A stretch of DNA of 32,651 bases from DUAL01 sp964452095 (GTDB taxonomy: Bacteria; Bacteroidota; Bacteroidia; Flavobacteriales; BACL11). Below the pieces are notes generated by a model. That model did no database searches, had not been told where the DNA came from, and was given only the letters and a program-made list of their open reading frames with translations. Within the stretch, counting starts at the first letter, position 1. Every line of letters begins with the position of its first letter. The position numbers and the translations under genes are program-made. Shown piece after piece: positions 8,444 through 20,100 of the stretch. Location of the stretch: the NCBI GenBank assembly GCA_964452095.1, contig CAYVKX010000009.1, positions 1 through 32,651 on the forward strand. The letters are read 5' to 3'.

Positions 8444-11400
8444 ATGAATAACTACAATAAATTAAACAATATAATCGGCTGGAGTGTTTTTTTAATCGCT
8501 TCATTTGTGTACCTTTCTACTATCGAGCAAACCGTAAGTTTTTGGGATTGCGGAGAATATATTTCAACTGCTTACAAATTAGAAGTTGGACATCCGCCAG
8601 GCGCTCCATTATTTCAATTATTTGGAAGAATTTTCACTTTATTTGCCACCCCTGGAACCTCACAAGTTGCAATTGCTATTAATATAATGTCGGCTCTTTG
8701 TAGTTCTTTTACTATTTTATTTCTGTTTTGGACAATTACTGCATTCGGTAGAAAATTATTTGGAGCAACCAAAGAAATGGAAAAAGGGAAAATGTATGCT
8801 ATTTTAGGTAGTGGATTAGTAGGAGCTTTAGCTTATACTTTTTCTGATTCATTTTGGTTTTCAGCAGTAGAAGGAGAGGTATATGCTATGTCCTCCTTTT
8901 TTACGGCAATTACTTTTTGGTGTATAATGAAGTGGGAACAAGAAGCAAATCAACCACACGCTAGCAGATGGCTAGTATTGATTGCTTATTTAATTGGATT
9001 ATCAGTTGGAGTTCATTTACTTTCCTTACTTACCATTCCGGCTATGGGTATGATTTACTATTACAAAAATTATGACTATTCTAAAATTGGTGCAATAAAA
9101 GCATTTATCATTTCTATGGTATTATTAGGATTGGTACAAGGGGTAATTATTCCTGGTGCTATTAGTTTAATTTCTTCATTTGAACTGTTTTTTGTAAATA
9201 CTATTGGCTTGCCTTTTAATTCTGGAACAATACTCTATTTTGTTATTTTGATTGCCGCAATAATTTTTGGCTTGCAATACACCAAAAAGAACAATAAAAC
9301 CATTTGGAACACAGCAATTTTGGGCTTTACTGTTTTACTTATTGGCTATTCTTCCTTTGCTATTTTGGTGGTTCGTTCTAATGCAAACCCTCCAATTGAT
9401 GAAAATAATCCGGAAGATGCTGTTGGACTTTTATCTTATTTAAAAAGAGAGCAGTACGGAAGTTGGCCTATTGTTTATGGGCAGTATTTTAATGCCAAAT
9501 TGGATAGTAAAGAACCATATAAAGATGGTAACCCTATTTACGCTAAAGATGAGAAAAAAGGAAAATACATAATAATCGATAAAAGAAAAAATACTGTCCC
9601 TAATTATAGTAGTAGGCACAAAACTATTTTCCCAAGAATGTGGAGTAATACCCAAGCTCGGCATGCTAATGGATATAGAAGTTGGGCGAGCTTAAGTAAA
9701 AATAAAGACAAGACTCCAACTTTTGCTCAAAATTTATCTTTCTTTTTTAAGTACCAAATTGGCTGGTCGTATGTTCGTTATTTTATGTGGAATTTTGCAG
9801 GGAGACAAAACGATTTTATGAATATGACAGGAAATTCCTTGCATGGAAATTGGGAAAGTGGCATTTCTTTTATTGACAAAGCTAGACTAGGACAGCCATC
9901 AAAAGTTGATTTGCCAAATTATTTAAAAAACAATAAAGGAAAAAATCATTATTATTTCTTACCGCTTATTTTAGGTTTTATTGGTATGTTATTTCATTTT
10001 AAAAAGAATGAAAAAGACGCTTTGGTTGTGCTACTCTTTTTCCTTTTTACAGGTGTTTTAATTATTATTTATTTGAATATTGTTCCTTTCCAGCCAAGAG
10101 AAAGAGATTACGCTTATGTTGGCTCATTTTATGCTTTTGCAATTTGGATAGGACTGGGAGTTTTAGGAATTTATGATTTTTTGAGCAAGAAAATGAATAG
10201 CACATCAAGTGCTGCTTTGGCTACAATTATTGCATTAATAATCCCTACTTTAATGGCTGCCGAAAATTGGGATGACCATGACCGTTCTGGCAGATTTACC
10301 GCAAAAGAAGTAGCCGCTAATTACCTTAATTCTTGTGAGAAAAATGCAATCCTTTTCACCAATGGGGATAACGATACTTTCCCACTTTGGTATATGCAAG
10401 AAGTAGAGGGCGTGCGAACAGACATTAAAATTGTGAATTTGAGCTTGTTCAACACCTCTTGGTATATCGATCAAATGAAAAGAGCTTCTTATGATGCCGC
10501 TCCAATTCCTTCCTCTTTTTCTAATGATAAATACCGAACAGGGACAAGGGATTATATTCCAATTAGCGACAAAGGGCTTGGTTATGTTGATGTAAAAGAT
10601 GTGATTGATTTTATTGGTAGTGATAAAAATCAAACTAAAATTGTTACTAATGCTGGGAAAAGAAATTACAGCCCTGCCAAAAAGCTAAAACTAAAAGTAG
10701 ATATTGAAAAAGTAAAAGCAAGCGGATTAGTTCCAGAAGAAAAGTTTGATGATATCCTGCCAGAAATTAGATGGAAACTAAAAGGCGGTGGTTTTTACAA
10801 AAATCAATTGATGGTATTGGATATGTTAGCACACAACAATTGGGAACGCCCAATTTATTTTGCTATTACGGTTGGCTCAGATAATTTTATGGGCTTAGAA
10901 AAATACTTCCAATTAGAAGGGCTTTCTTATAAATTGGTTCCTTATTTGGCGAAATCATCTGATGGGCAAACTGGGGAAGTAAATGTAGATGTGATGTATG
11001 ATAATTTGATGAACAAATTTACTTGGGGAGGAATGAAAAATCCTGATATATATTTGGATGAAACCAATACTAGAATGGTAATGAATTTCAGAAATAATTT
11101 TGCACGATTGGCAGATGCACTTATCAGTAAAGGTAGAGAAAAGGAGGCACTTGCTGTACTAGATAAATGTGTGGAAGAAATGCCAAACACAACAGCACCA
11201 TTTAATCTCTATGCTTTTCCAATAGTAAACACTTATTATAAGTTAAAGCAAAGCGAAAAAGGAAATGTTATTTTAGCTCAAATGATTGAAACATTTTTAG
11301 CTGAGTTTAATTACATAAATGCTTTAAAAGATAAAGGTGGGTTGAATCAAAATATTCAAATTGCTGGAAGCGTACTTTCTAATATTTCTCGTTTAATTCA

Positions 11401-11557
11401 GAATTTTAATTTAGCTGACATGAGCTATGAGTACTCAGAAAATGGAGAAGGATATTTTAGAGAAAAAGGAGTCAATACGGAAGAAATCAGTAAGGATGAT
11501 TATTTGATTAACACCTTTATGGATGAGTTTGTTGCTGCTCAATCTAAATACAGATAA
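8444..11557 (+). CDS. DUF2723 / GT117-family membrane glycosyltransferase
   Basis: This 1037-residue protein has a hydrophobic N-terminal half with about 11-13 membrane segments and a soluble C-terminal part. The family hallmark VSFWDCGEY (D35, E38) sits in the first external loop, followed by GHPPGAPLF (H50-P52), then EGEVYAMSS and, after residue 540, RERDYAYVGSF. Residues about 640-680 hold the conserved NGDNDTFPLWYMQEVEG stretch; the C-terminus (about 880-960) looks TPR-like. The family has a GT-C fold related to protein O-mannosyltransferases; its eukaryotic relative TMEM260 O-mannosylates IPT domains. The bacterial substrate is not known from sequence. The stop overlaps the next start (TAATG), so the deacetylase is likely co-translated. 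Upstream only a weak -7-like TAAATTCG is seen near 8410. Confidence 0.93.
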   Translation: MNNYNKLNNIIGWSVFLIASFVYLSTIEQTVSFWDCGEYISTAYKLEVGHPPGAPLFQLFGRIFTLFATPGTSQVAIAINIMSALCSSFTILFLFWTITAFGRKLFGATKEMEKGKMYAILGSGLVGALAYTFSDSFWFSAVEGEVYAMSSFFTAITFWCIMKWEQEANQPHASRWLVLIAYLIGLSVGVHLLSLLTIPAMGMIYYYKNYDYSKIGAIKAFIISMVLLGLVQGVIIPGAISLISSFELFFVNTIGLPFNSGTILYFVILIAAIIFGLQYTKKNNKTIWNTAILGFTVLLIGYSSFAILVVRSNANPPIDENNPEDAVGLLSYLKREQYGSWPIVYGQYFNAKLDSKEPYKDGNPIYAKDEKKGKYIIIDKRKNTVPNYSSRHKTIFPRMWSNTQARHANGYRSWASLSKNKDKTPTFAQNLSFFFKYQIGWSYVRYFMWNFAGRQNDFMNMTGNSLHGNWESGISFIDKARLGQPSKVDLPNYLKNNKGKNHYYFLPLILGFIGMLFHFKKNEKDALVVLLFFLFTGVLIIIYLNIVPFQPRERDYAYVGSFYAFAIWIGLGVLGIYDFLSKKMNSTSSAALATIIALIIPTLMAAENWDDHDRSGRFTAKEVAANYLNSCEKNAILFTNGDNDTFPLWYMQEVEGVRTDIKIVNLSLFNTSWYIDQMKRASYDAAPIPSSFSNDKYRTGTRDYIPISDKGLGYVDVKDVIDFIGSDKNQTKIVTNAGKRNYSPAKKLKLKVDIEKVKASGLVPEEKFDDILPEIRWKLKGGGFYKNQLMVLDMLAHNNWERPIYFAITVGSDNFMGLEKYFQLEGLSYKLVPYLAKSSDGQTGEVNVDVMYDNLMNKFTWGGMKNPDIYLDETNTRMVMNFRNNFARLADALISKGREKEALAVLDKCVEEMPNTTAPFNLYAFPIVNTYYKLKQSEKGNVILAQMIETFLAEFNYINALKDKGGLNQNIQIAGSVLSNISRLIQNFNLADMSYEYSENGEGYFREKGVNTEEISKDDYLINTFMDEFVAAQSKYR

Positions 11558-12174
11558 TGGCTTTCTGGGCAAAAACGCCTAAATTTTTCCAGTCCTTTTT
11601 TCCTTCTTTAGTTTGGAAAAATAGCTCCAATGAAAAAAAAGTTTGGCTCACTTTTGATGATGGTCCTACGCCAAATATCACTCCTTTTGTTTTAGATGTT
11701 CTACAAAAGGAGAATATAAAAGCTACCTTTTTTTGTCTAGGAAATCAAATAGAAAAACATCCTGAAATTTTTCAAAAAATAGAAAGGGAAGGGCATACTG
11801 CCGGTAATCATTCCTACTCGCACCCCAACGGATTTTTTACTTGCTCCAAAAAATATCTGGAAGATGTAGAAAAATGTAGAAAAATAATTCCTAACACAAA
11901 GCTTTTTCGCCCACCTTTCGGCAAACTATATCCTTGGCAAATATCCAAATTAAAAAAAGATTATAAAATAATTATGTGGGATGTACTCGCCAAAGATTAT
12001 GCTAAAAACACTTCCAAAGAAAACTGCTATAAAAATGTAATTGAGAATGTAGAAAATGGCTCAATTATTGTGCTGCACGATAATGAAAACGCAAAGCATA
12101 ATCTGCAATACGCATTGCCAAAAATTATTACAACTTTAAAGGAAAGAGGATTTGTTTTTTCTGCTACTTGGTAG
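11557..12174 (+). CDS. Polysaccharide deacetylase (NodB homology, CE4)
   Basis: This 205-residue protein is one NodB domain with all five CE4 motifs: TFDDGP (D34, D35), HSYSH (H85, H89 for the metal), RPPFG (R118), WDVLAKDY and IIVLHD (H174). It should remove N- or O-acetyl groups from a sugar polymer or glycan intermediate in a metal-dependent way. No signal peptide is evident, so it may act in the cytoplasm or be held near the membrane by its hydrophobic N-terminus; the real substrate is open. Its ATG overlaps the TAA of the DUF2723 gene by one base, which points to a shared transcript and a related job. The end overlaps the convergent methyltransferase by 11 bases. Confidence 0.92.
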   Translation: MAFWAKTPKFFQSFFPSLVWKNSSNEKKVWLTFDDGPTPNITPFVLDVLQKENIKATFFCLGNQIEKHPEIFQKIEREGHTAGNHSYSHPNGFFTCSKKYLEDVEKCRKIIPNTKLFRPPFGKLYPWQISKLKKDYKIIMWDVLAKDYAKNTSKENCYKNVIENVENGSIIVLHDNENAKHNLQYALPKIITTLKERGFVFSATW

Positions 12175-12940
12175 CAATACAGAAATAATCAAAGCATTTA
12201 TCTGTCATTGGCTCAATACAAAAATCATCAATTGTAATATTGTTTACCAACTTATCATTATTGTCCTGCAATTTGTGCCTATTAAACCTATTCAAAATAT
12301 CATAAGGAACTTGCAATAAAAATCTTGGCAACAAATACTGAAGGTTTAAAATATCCCAACGCGTAATTTTTTCTACTGCCTTTTTATTTTTCTGATAATA
12401 CTCCATTGCATTTCCTCTTCCAAATATTCCTTTAATATCAATATTTTGAAAAGAGGTTTGCAAAATTTCCTTCATTTGCGGTGGGGTGTATTCCCTTATG
12501 TGCCAAGGATTTCTCGTTAAGGACATCATTTTGTTTGGAGTAGTAAGTATCAATTTTCCTCCTGGCTTTAACACTCTAAAGATTTCCGAAACAAAAAGTT
12601 CATCATTTTGAATATGCTCTATTACTTGAAATGTAACTACAAAATCAATGCTATTATCTTCTATTCCTTTAAGTGGCGGCACTTCCATTTGCTTAAATGA
12701 AATATTATTTTTTTCTTTCAGTTCCTCACTTATTGGAGTAGGATATTTATCAATTGCCAAATACTGCTGGGATTTTGGAGCCAATTCTGTCATTCCATAT
12801 CCTTCCCCACAACCGATTTCTAAAACCGTTCCGCTTATCATTTTTGCTACTTCTTTATAGGCAATCATATGCCTTTGAAAAATCACATTTTCACTCGGAT
12901 CTAAGTGCGAACTCCTTTCTGCTGTTTGTAAAATCCCCAT
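12164..12940 (-). CDS. Class I SAM-dependent methyltransferase
   Basis: A Rossmann-fold methyltransferase of 258 residues with the SAM-binding motif VLEIGCGEGYG, an acidic AIDKY strand end, the DFVVTFQVIEHI motif and FRVLKPGGKLILTTPN. This pattern fits the Methyltransf_11/UbiE-like group, often acting on small molecules or glycan-linked substrates; the substrate here cannot be named. The frame stays open upstream to 13045, but the ATG at 12940 (MGILQTAERSSHLDPSENV) is preferred: a perfect -7 element TACATTTG lies at 12971-12964, 23 bases before it, so the longer start would be upstream of the transcript. The 3' end overlaps the deacetylase on the other strand. Confidence 0.88.
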   Translation of the reverse strand: MGILQTAERSSHLDPSENVIFQRHMIAYKEVAKMISGTVLEIGCGEGYGMTELAPKSQQYLAIDKYPTPISEELKEKNNISFKQMEVPPLKGIEDNSIDFVVTFQVIEHIQNDELFVSEIFRVLKPGGKLILTTPNKMMSLTRNPWHIREYTPPQMKEILQTSFQNIDIKGIFGRGNAMEYYQKNKKAVEKITRWDILNLQYLLPRFLLQVPYDILNRFNRHKLQDNNDKLVNNITIDDFCIEPMTDKCFDYFCIATK

Positions 12941-12963
12941 TTCGTTATTAAATTTTAAGTGTG

Positions 12964-12971
12964 CAAATGTA
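12964..12971 (-). promoter_or_regulatory. -7 promoter element (TACATTTG) of the methyltransferase gene
   Basis: This octamer on the minus strand matches TAnnTTTG exactly and is identical to that of the giant FnIII gene. It decides the start codon of the methyltransferase at 12940. No clear -33 TTG is seen at 17-23 bases. Confidence 0.6.
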
Positions 12972-13191
12972 AGAAAATACTTTTCTAATTGCTTTGAGAA
13001 ACTCTGTATTTTGATGTTTTTCAGATAAGTAAATACAATTTCCACCTATTTTCTTTCTTAACATTTTTGTGTTAACAATTAGATTTACAATAAGTTAGGT
13101 AAAGATACTTTTTGGCTTAATATTGCACCTAAGTCGTAATACTTGTTTTGGGTTGTACTATTTCTTTCCTAAACTAAAAAGTACAACATTT

Positions 13192-13218
13192 AAAAACCCC
13201 TGGGAGCAGGGGTTTTTT
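13192..13218 (-). terminator. Terminator of the sprB-sprF transcript
   Basis: A GC-rich stem (CCCCT paired with AGGGG, around a six-base loop) is extended by A and T runs on both sides, 23 bases after the stop of the PorP/SprF gene on the minus strand. It is symmetric and could also stop transcription from the plus strand. Confidence 0.88.
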
Positions 13219-13241
13219 CTTTTTATATATGTTTTAGAAAT

Positions 13242-14183
13242 CTATCTCATTATTTCTTTTTCTGTTGCTGGGGCAAATCTAATTCCTAGCATAAACTCGT
13301 GCGAGCCAGAAGTATAATCACTCATACCTGAAGTAACCATATCATAAGAGTATCCAATTAAATATCTGTCGCCAATAGAATAACCCAAAAGCAAACCAAT
13401 ATCTCCATTGGTTCGGTACAAACTACCTAACCATAATTTATTTTGATAAGTAACTTTCACTCCTATATCGGCTTGCGTAGGAGCTGGCGTAACTGATTTT
13501 ATCAATACAGATGGCTCAACTACATAATCGTAATTTACTTTCCATTTGTATCCTGCAAGCACATAATAATGCCTGCTCAAACTACCGTCCATTTCGGTAT
13601 TAAGCTTTTCCATTACATCTTCATCTAACAATCCTAATTTACTATTTAATAGTTGAGGGATTGATGCTCCAACATACCAATCATTAGTATAAAGATGGAA
13701 ACCAAAAGTTGCGTCAGGAACAGAAGAAGTAAAAATATCTCCATCTTGGAAAAGAGGATCGTTTTCATCTCTTACTACAATTCCTGTTTTATCAATCTTG
13801 AATTGTGTAAATCCTCCCGATAATGCTAATGACATTTTCATTTTATCGGTTAAAGAAAAATGATAAGCATAGGAAAGAGAAAGCCCACTTCTACTAGAAT
13901 GTCCTACTTGATCGCTAAACACAACCCCACCTAAACCGACATTGCTTTCTCTGTATTTTCCGTACACGCTAAGCACAGTAGTTCTAGGGGCATCAGTTAC
14001 TCCAACCCATTGGTTTCTGATGTTTGACCTCATTTGATAACTGCTTTCAGTTCCTGCAATAGCCGGATTAAACACATAATCGTTTATCATATATTGTGTG
14101 AACTGTGGCAGTTGCTGTGCTTTAGCTACAAAGCCAGCTGAAATTATCAAAATAAGAATAGTTATTTTCTTCATAATTTTCAT
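13242..14183 (-). CDS. PorP/SprF family type IX secretion membrane protein
   Basis: This 313-residue outer-membrane beta-barrel starts with a signal peptide (KKITILILIISAGFVAKAQ) and the family opening QLPQFTQYMINDYVFNPAIAGT, then NQWVGVTDAPRTTV and repeated GLGG...D...S beta strands, ending GLRF-like with FMLGIRFAP. In Flavobacterium, SprF is needed to bring SprB to the surface, and PorP/SprF proteins work with type B C-terminal domains. Here it directly follows the SprB-like gene, so it is the likely dedicated partner. The frame extends to a TTG at 14195 overlapping the upstream stop; the ATG at 14183, one base past that stop, is preferred, and 14174 is an alternative. A strong terminator follows. 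Confidence 0.93.
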   Translation of the reverse strand: MKIMKKITILILIISAGFVAKAQQLPQFTQYMINDYVFNPAIAGTESSYQMRSNIRNQWVGVTDAPRTTVLSVYGKYRESNVGLGGVVFSDQVGHSSRSGLSLSYAYHFSLTDKMKMSLALSGGFTQFKIDKTGIVVRDENDPLFQDGDIFTSSVPDATFGFHLYTNDWYVGASIPQLLNSKLGLLDEDVMEKLNTEMDGSLSRHYYVLAGYKWKVNYDYVVEPSVLIKSVTPAPTQADIGVKVTYQNKLWLGSLYRTNGDIGLLLGYSIGDRYLIGYSYDMVTSGMSDYTSGSHEFMLGIRFAPATEKEIMR

Positions 14184-14184
14184 T

Positions 14185-17100
14185 TTATCTAACAATAGTT
14201 ATTGGTCCGCTTTGCGGCTCAGAATCATTATTTAAGTTAATTATATAGTAATAAGTACCGATTGGAAGCATTTCTCCATTATGAGTTCCATCCCATTTAT
14301 TACTATTATATGTATCACCTTTTGCACTAAATAGCAATGAGCCCCATCTGTTGTAAACTTCAATAACTGCATCAGGATATCTATCAATATCTTCTATTTC
14401 CCAGAAATCATTATAGCCATCTCCATTTGGTGAAATTCCATCAAATACATAAACCCCAACTACCACTCTAATAGAATCAAACCCTTGACAACCATTAGCA
14501 TCCTCCACCATAATATAATAAGTAGAAGTTACTTCCGGAGAAACATAAGTAGATTTTGAATTTGCAATACTTACATTCTCCTTATCAGTCCACTCATAAA
14601 TAGGGTAAGAATATGAGGAGCCAATTTCAACATCATCATCCACTTTAATTGGAACATCTAAGGGGTAAGAATAAGTTTCTCCATTAGCAATACCATAAGG
14701 GACAATTGGTAATTGAGTTGTCCAAATTGTAGCCGTTACATCAAATGAAGAAGTAGGGCAATTCACATCCACCACTGTAAGAATATAATCCGTTCTTGGG
14801 GCATCTGGTTTTACTGTAATTGTAGGGGTTATCTGTCCTGAACTCCAAGAGTAAGTAAAGTCAGGATTATCTACTACACTTATTGTAATATTATCTCCCA
14901 AACAAATAGTATATGAAAATTGGGAAGTAAAGTTTGGCAAGAAAATAGCATCAAATGCATTTACATAAGTAGAAGCAGAAAGTGTGCAACCATTAGCATC
15001 TGTAACATCTACCGTATAAGTTCCGGGTAATAAATTGGCAATAGTTGGGGTAGTTTGTCCATTACTCCAAGAATAGCTGTAAGTAGGCGTGCCTCCAAAT
15101 ACATTAGCTATAGCTGTTCCATCATTCATCACGCAAGTTTCATCAGTAGAATCGGCAGTTACAATTAGCTCGCTTGATGGCTGAGTAATTAATACACTAC
15201 TGCTGGTTACCGTACATCCATTTGCATCTGTTACATCTACATAATATAATCCTGGCGAAAGCCCTGTTGCTGTTTTTGTATTTTGTCCATCACTCCATAA
15301 ATAATTATAAGTTAATGAAGGAGTAATTGGCGTTCCTCCAATAGGATTTGCAGTAATTGTTCCATCATTAAATCCAAAGCAACTTACATGAGTTACATCT
15401 AATATTGGGTCAATATCTACAGAAAGAATATCTGGCTCTGCTAAAAATATTTCAGTGGTGTCCATACAACCATTAGCATCTGTTGCAACAACTACATAGC
15501 TACCTGTAACTAAATTATTGATTGTATTTCCTGTTTGCTGATTATTCCATAAATAAGTATAAGAAGGAATACCTCCTGTTGTGCTTGCTTGAATAGAGCC
15601 ATCATTTCCTGCATAGCAAGAAACCTCATTTGTAATATTTGCGTCAACCTCCACTTCTGCAGGTTGTGTAATTGCTGCTGAATCGGTAACAACACATCCT
15701 ATTGCATCTGTTATAGTAATTGTATACATTGTGGAAAGTGTATTTGAATCAGCACATAATCCAATAGCAGTAGAATCAATTTGTGATAAAGGATCATCCC
15801 AAAGGTTAGTATATATTTCATTACCGAATGAATCGTAAAATGGGATACCTCCAGAAGTAGTTACTTCAATATAACCATCACAATATCCCCAACAACTAAC
15901 ATTTTGTACATTTGCTACATTTGCTACTAGTTTATCATCATCATTTACAACAGCAATAGCAGGAGTGGTACAATTATTTTCATCAGTGGCAGTAATGTTA
16001 TAAGTGCCAATTGGTAAATTGTTTAATGAGTAAGTTGTGTCTCCAGTATTCCAAAGGTAAGTATATCCAGGAACGCCTCCAAAAACAGAATCTGTAATGC
16101 TACCATTACTCCAACCATCACATGTTACATGAGTTGTAACCATAGTATGTTGAATTGGGGTAGGTTGAGCCATTGTAATATATTGTTGCCTTGCACAGCC
16201 ATTAACATCTAACACTATCAAGCTATAAAGCCCAGCATTCAGATTATTTACAGTAGAAGAAAAAGAACTTTGAATAGTATCTCCTTGTGCATTAATCCAA
16301 GTTTTTAAGAAAGGAGCAACTCCTCCATTCACATTCACAGAAATCCATCCAGTACTATCGCTATTACATTTTATTTCATATCCATTATAATCAGATGTTG
16401 TTATATTAGTATTAAGAGGTTGAGGCTCTTCAATAATAATAATATCTGCAACCACACAATTATGGTCATCAAATACTTCTACAGTATATGTTCCTGGTCC
16501 GCCCATTACGCCAGGATTAATAGATGAATTAAAAACTGGATATTGTTGAGGAGTACTACCATTTACTGAGTACATCCAAGGTTGAGTTCCTCCGCTTACA
16601 TGAATATCAGAAATATATCCGTTATTATATCCAAAGCAACTAACATGCTGAAAATCTATAGAATCGATAAGTAAAGAATCTGGCTCAGTAATAGTTTGCA
16701 ATACTGAAGCTGTACATCCTTTATTATCTTTTACCATTATATTATAAGTAGCTGGAGATAATCCAATAAATCCAATAGCAGTTTGATAAGTATTTCCTCC
16801 ATCTTTGGAGTATGTGTAAGGAGGGATTCCACCAGTTGCTAATACCACTATTGAGCCATTACTTGCGTCTTTACAACTTATTTGTGCAACAATCAATGAG
16901 TCAATTGTAACTGAAGAAGCTGGCTGAAGCACTTCAACAGAATCAATAAGGACACAATTATTAAAATCTGTAATAGTTACCAGGTGATGTCCCGCATCTA
17001 AACTATCTGCAAAATTAGTATTATCTCCATTATCCCAAAGATAATTGTAAGAAGGAATTCCTCCAGAAACAAAAGCTGTAGCACTTCCATCACTAAATCC

Positions 17101-20100
17101 AAAACAGAATACAGAATCCATTGTAAATGAAACAACCAAAGCTGCTGGCTCATTTACCGTAATGTTTCCGCTTACAATACATCCGTTCGAATCAGTTACA
17201 TCCACTGTTAAATTTCCAGCAGAAGCCATAGCAGTTTGGGTGATTGCTCCATTACTCCATTGGTAGGAATAAGGAATAACGCCACCAGTTGCTGTAACTG
17301 TTGCTGTTCCATCATTTCCTCCATTACAAAGCACATCTGTTGAAGTAATAGAAGTAATATACAAACTATCTGGCTCGGTCATAGTTACGCTTGCAGTTGT
17401 ATCACAACCATTTGCATCCGTAATTATTACAGTATAAGTTCCTATACTTAAATTAGTAGCTGGATTTGTGGTTTGTCCATCCGACCAACTATATGTAAAT
17501 GCTGAAGTGCCTCCAGAATGATTAACTATTAAAGATCCATCTGAGCCGCCATAACAACTCACTTGATTTATTGTAAATGAATCCACAACTAAAAGGAGAG
17601 GTTCTAATACAAAAACGGAATCACTTGTAACACAACCATTATCATCTCTTACGGTAACAAAATATGACGCCTGACCAGAAGGTCCATATTGCACGCCACT
17701 ATTTTGCCAAGTACTTCCTCCATTAATACTAAACTGATAAGGGCTTGTTCCAGCAGTTGCTGTTGGCGTAATTATTCCATCATTTGCTCCAAAACAACTT
17801 ACATCTTGTACTGCTACTGATAAAATTGGTTGAGGTCCTTGCTGAACAACAACTGTATCATAAGCATTGCAACCATTTGCATCTGTAATAATTACAGTAT
17901 AAGTTCCTGCAACTAAAAGATTTATATTTGAAGTTGTTGCTCCTGTATTCCACAAATAAGAATAGTTTGGTGTTCCACCACTTGCAACTACTCCAGCAGT
18001 ACCATTTGCAACTGTTCCTCCACACATTGAGCTTGTAGAAGAAACTATTGTTTGAAGTATTGTTGGCTCATTAATTGTAATGGTATCAGCTATTGTATTA
18101 CAACCACTTGTATCAGAAACAACCAGCCAATAATTACCTATTAAAAGCCCTCCAATGCTATCAGTAGTTGCTCCATTATTCCAATTGTAAATATAAGGAG
18201 GTGTCCCCCCAGAAATTGTTGCCACCTCAGCAGTTCCAGTTGCACCTCCATTACAAAGTACATCTGTAGAGGTTAAAGAGAAAGTAATCTCTGCAGGCTG
18301 AGTAATTTGAACCGCAACACTATCAGTACAATTATTTGCATCAATTACAAAAATTAAATAACTACCAGCTGGCAAGCCATAAAATGTAGAATCGTTTTGA
18401 GGGTTAGCAGCATCAATATAGAACCAATAAGTTCCTTGACCTGTCCCACCAGTTGCCGAAACTGAAGCAACCCCTAAAGAATCCCCAAAACAAGGAACCA
18501 TAAATAAAGAGTTAGCAGAATCCAATTCTAAACTAACCACATTTGGTTGCAATACATCTACTGTATCAGAAGTTGTGCAGCCGTTTCCATCAGTAACTTG
18601 TACAATATAAGTGCCTGCCGCAAGCCCTGTAGCTGTTGCGGTACTTTGGAAATTAGAATCGTCCCATTGATAAGTAAGTACAGGAGCAAAAGCTCCATTT
18701 ACTACTACAGTTGCAGTTCCATCACTTCCGTTATTACACCCCACATCAGTACTTGTTGTAGAAAGAATCATATTAGTTCCAGGAACAAATACATTATCCG
18801 TTACGCTACAACCATTGGTGTCTGTAACAATTACAGTATAAGTTCCTGTAGAAAGGTTAATTGCAGTACTAGTAGTTTGCCCATCTGTCCAAAGGTAGAA
18901 ATAAGGACTTACACCACCGCCAACTATAGCAATTGCTTGTCCATCACCTGCCCCACAATTCTCCATTATTGAGTCCATTTGAAGCGTTAAAACCGGTGGT
19001 TCAATTAATACAATACTATCTTCTGCTGTACAACCATTCGCATCTGTTGCATCCACAGTTAATAAATTATTAGCACATTGGTTATTAAAATTAGCAGATG
19101 CTTGAGAAGCACCACCATCTAAAGAATATAAATAAGATGGAACTCCTCCAGTAGAAGTTACATGAATGCTACCATTACAATCACCATTACAAGCCACATC
19201 AAATCCATTATAATTTACATTAGTTGTAAGTGCAATAGTATAAGGATTTGGCTCTGTAATATTGATGCTCATTGTTTGGCTACATCCGCTCGCATCTTGC
19301 ACTACTATTGTATGCATTCCTCCAGCTAAGCCAGTAAAAAACGTAGAAGAACCGAAAGGTCCGTTATCAATTGAGTAAGTATAAAGTGGCGTTCCTCCAT
19401 TTACTGAATCCACAGAAATTGTACCATCAGTTGTGCCATTACAACTCACTCCCCAACCATTATAATTAGATATTACACTTACATAAATATCCAAAGAATC
19501 TGGCTGAGTTAAAAATAAAGAATCGATATAGGTACAGTTGTTTATATCCCGAACTGTAATTGAGTAATTTACATCTCCACAAAGCCCTCCAAATACATTA
19601 CTTGCTTGGAAAGCTCCACCATCTAATGAGTATTGATAATTTGGCGTTCCTGTTAAAACTCCATCTACTGTAAAAGTAATTTGACCATCACAAACACTAT
19701 TACAAGAAATTGCAGAAGAAACTGAAATTGTTCCAGATAAATCTAGAGGGTCTTGCAAGGTTAGTGTATCCGAAACTGTACAGCCATTTGTATCCATATA
19801 ATTTACGGCATAAGTACCTGAAGAAAGGTTTGGGAAAAAAGGATTCCCTACATAAGCCCCTCCATTTATTGCATACTGGAATCCTGGCGTACCTCCCGAC
19901 ATTACTTGTGCTAAAATAGCCCCATCACTTTCTCCAAAACAACTAATATCTTGCCCATTATAATTGGATGATATTATAGAGTTAGGGACAAGTAATGGGG
20001 GGGATGTTACTGTTAAATTTCTTGTCTTCTGGCATCCATTTGCATCTGTAATAATTACTTGATAACTGCCTGCGGGCACATTCAAAAAATCAATATTATT

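Noticed and set aside
10250..10633. Minus-strand frame of 127 codons
   Set aside because: It lies wholly inside the well-supported DUF2723 gene and has no recognisable domain.
12941..13045. N-terminal extension of the methyltransferase
   Set aside because: A perfect -7 element lies within it and the conserved-looking protein begins at the ATG at 12940.
13123..13317. Plus-strand frame of 64 codons near the sprF terminator
   Set aside because: It crosses the terminator hairpin and runs into the antisense of the PorP/SprF gene; no coding signature.
18547..18972. Cys- and Ser-rich plus-strand frame of 141 codons
   Set aside because: It is antisense to SprB repeats, whose codon pattern leaves this frame open; no start signal or family resemblance.
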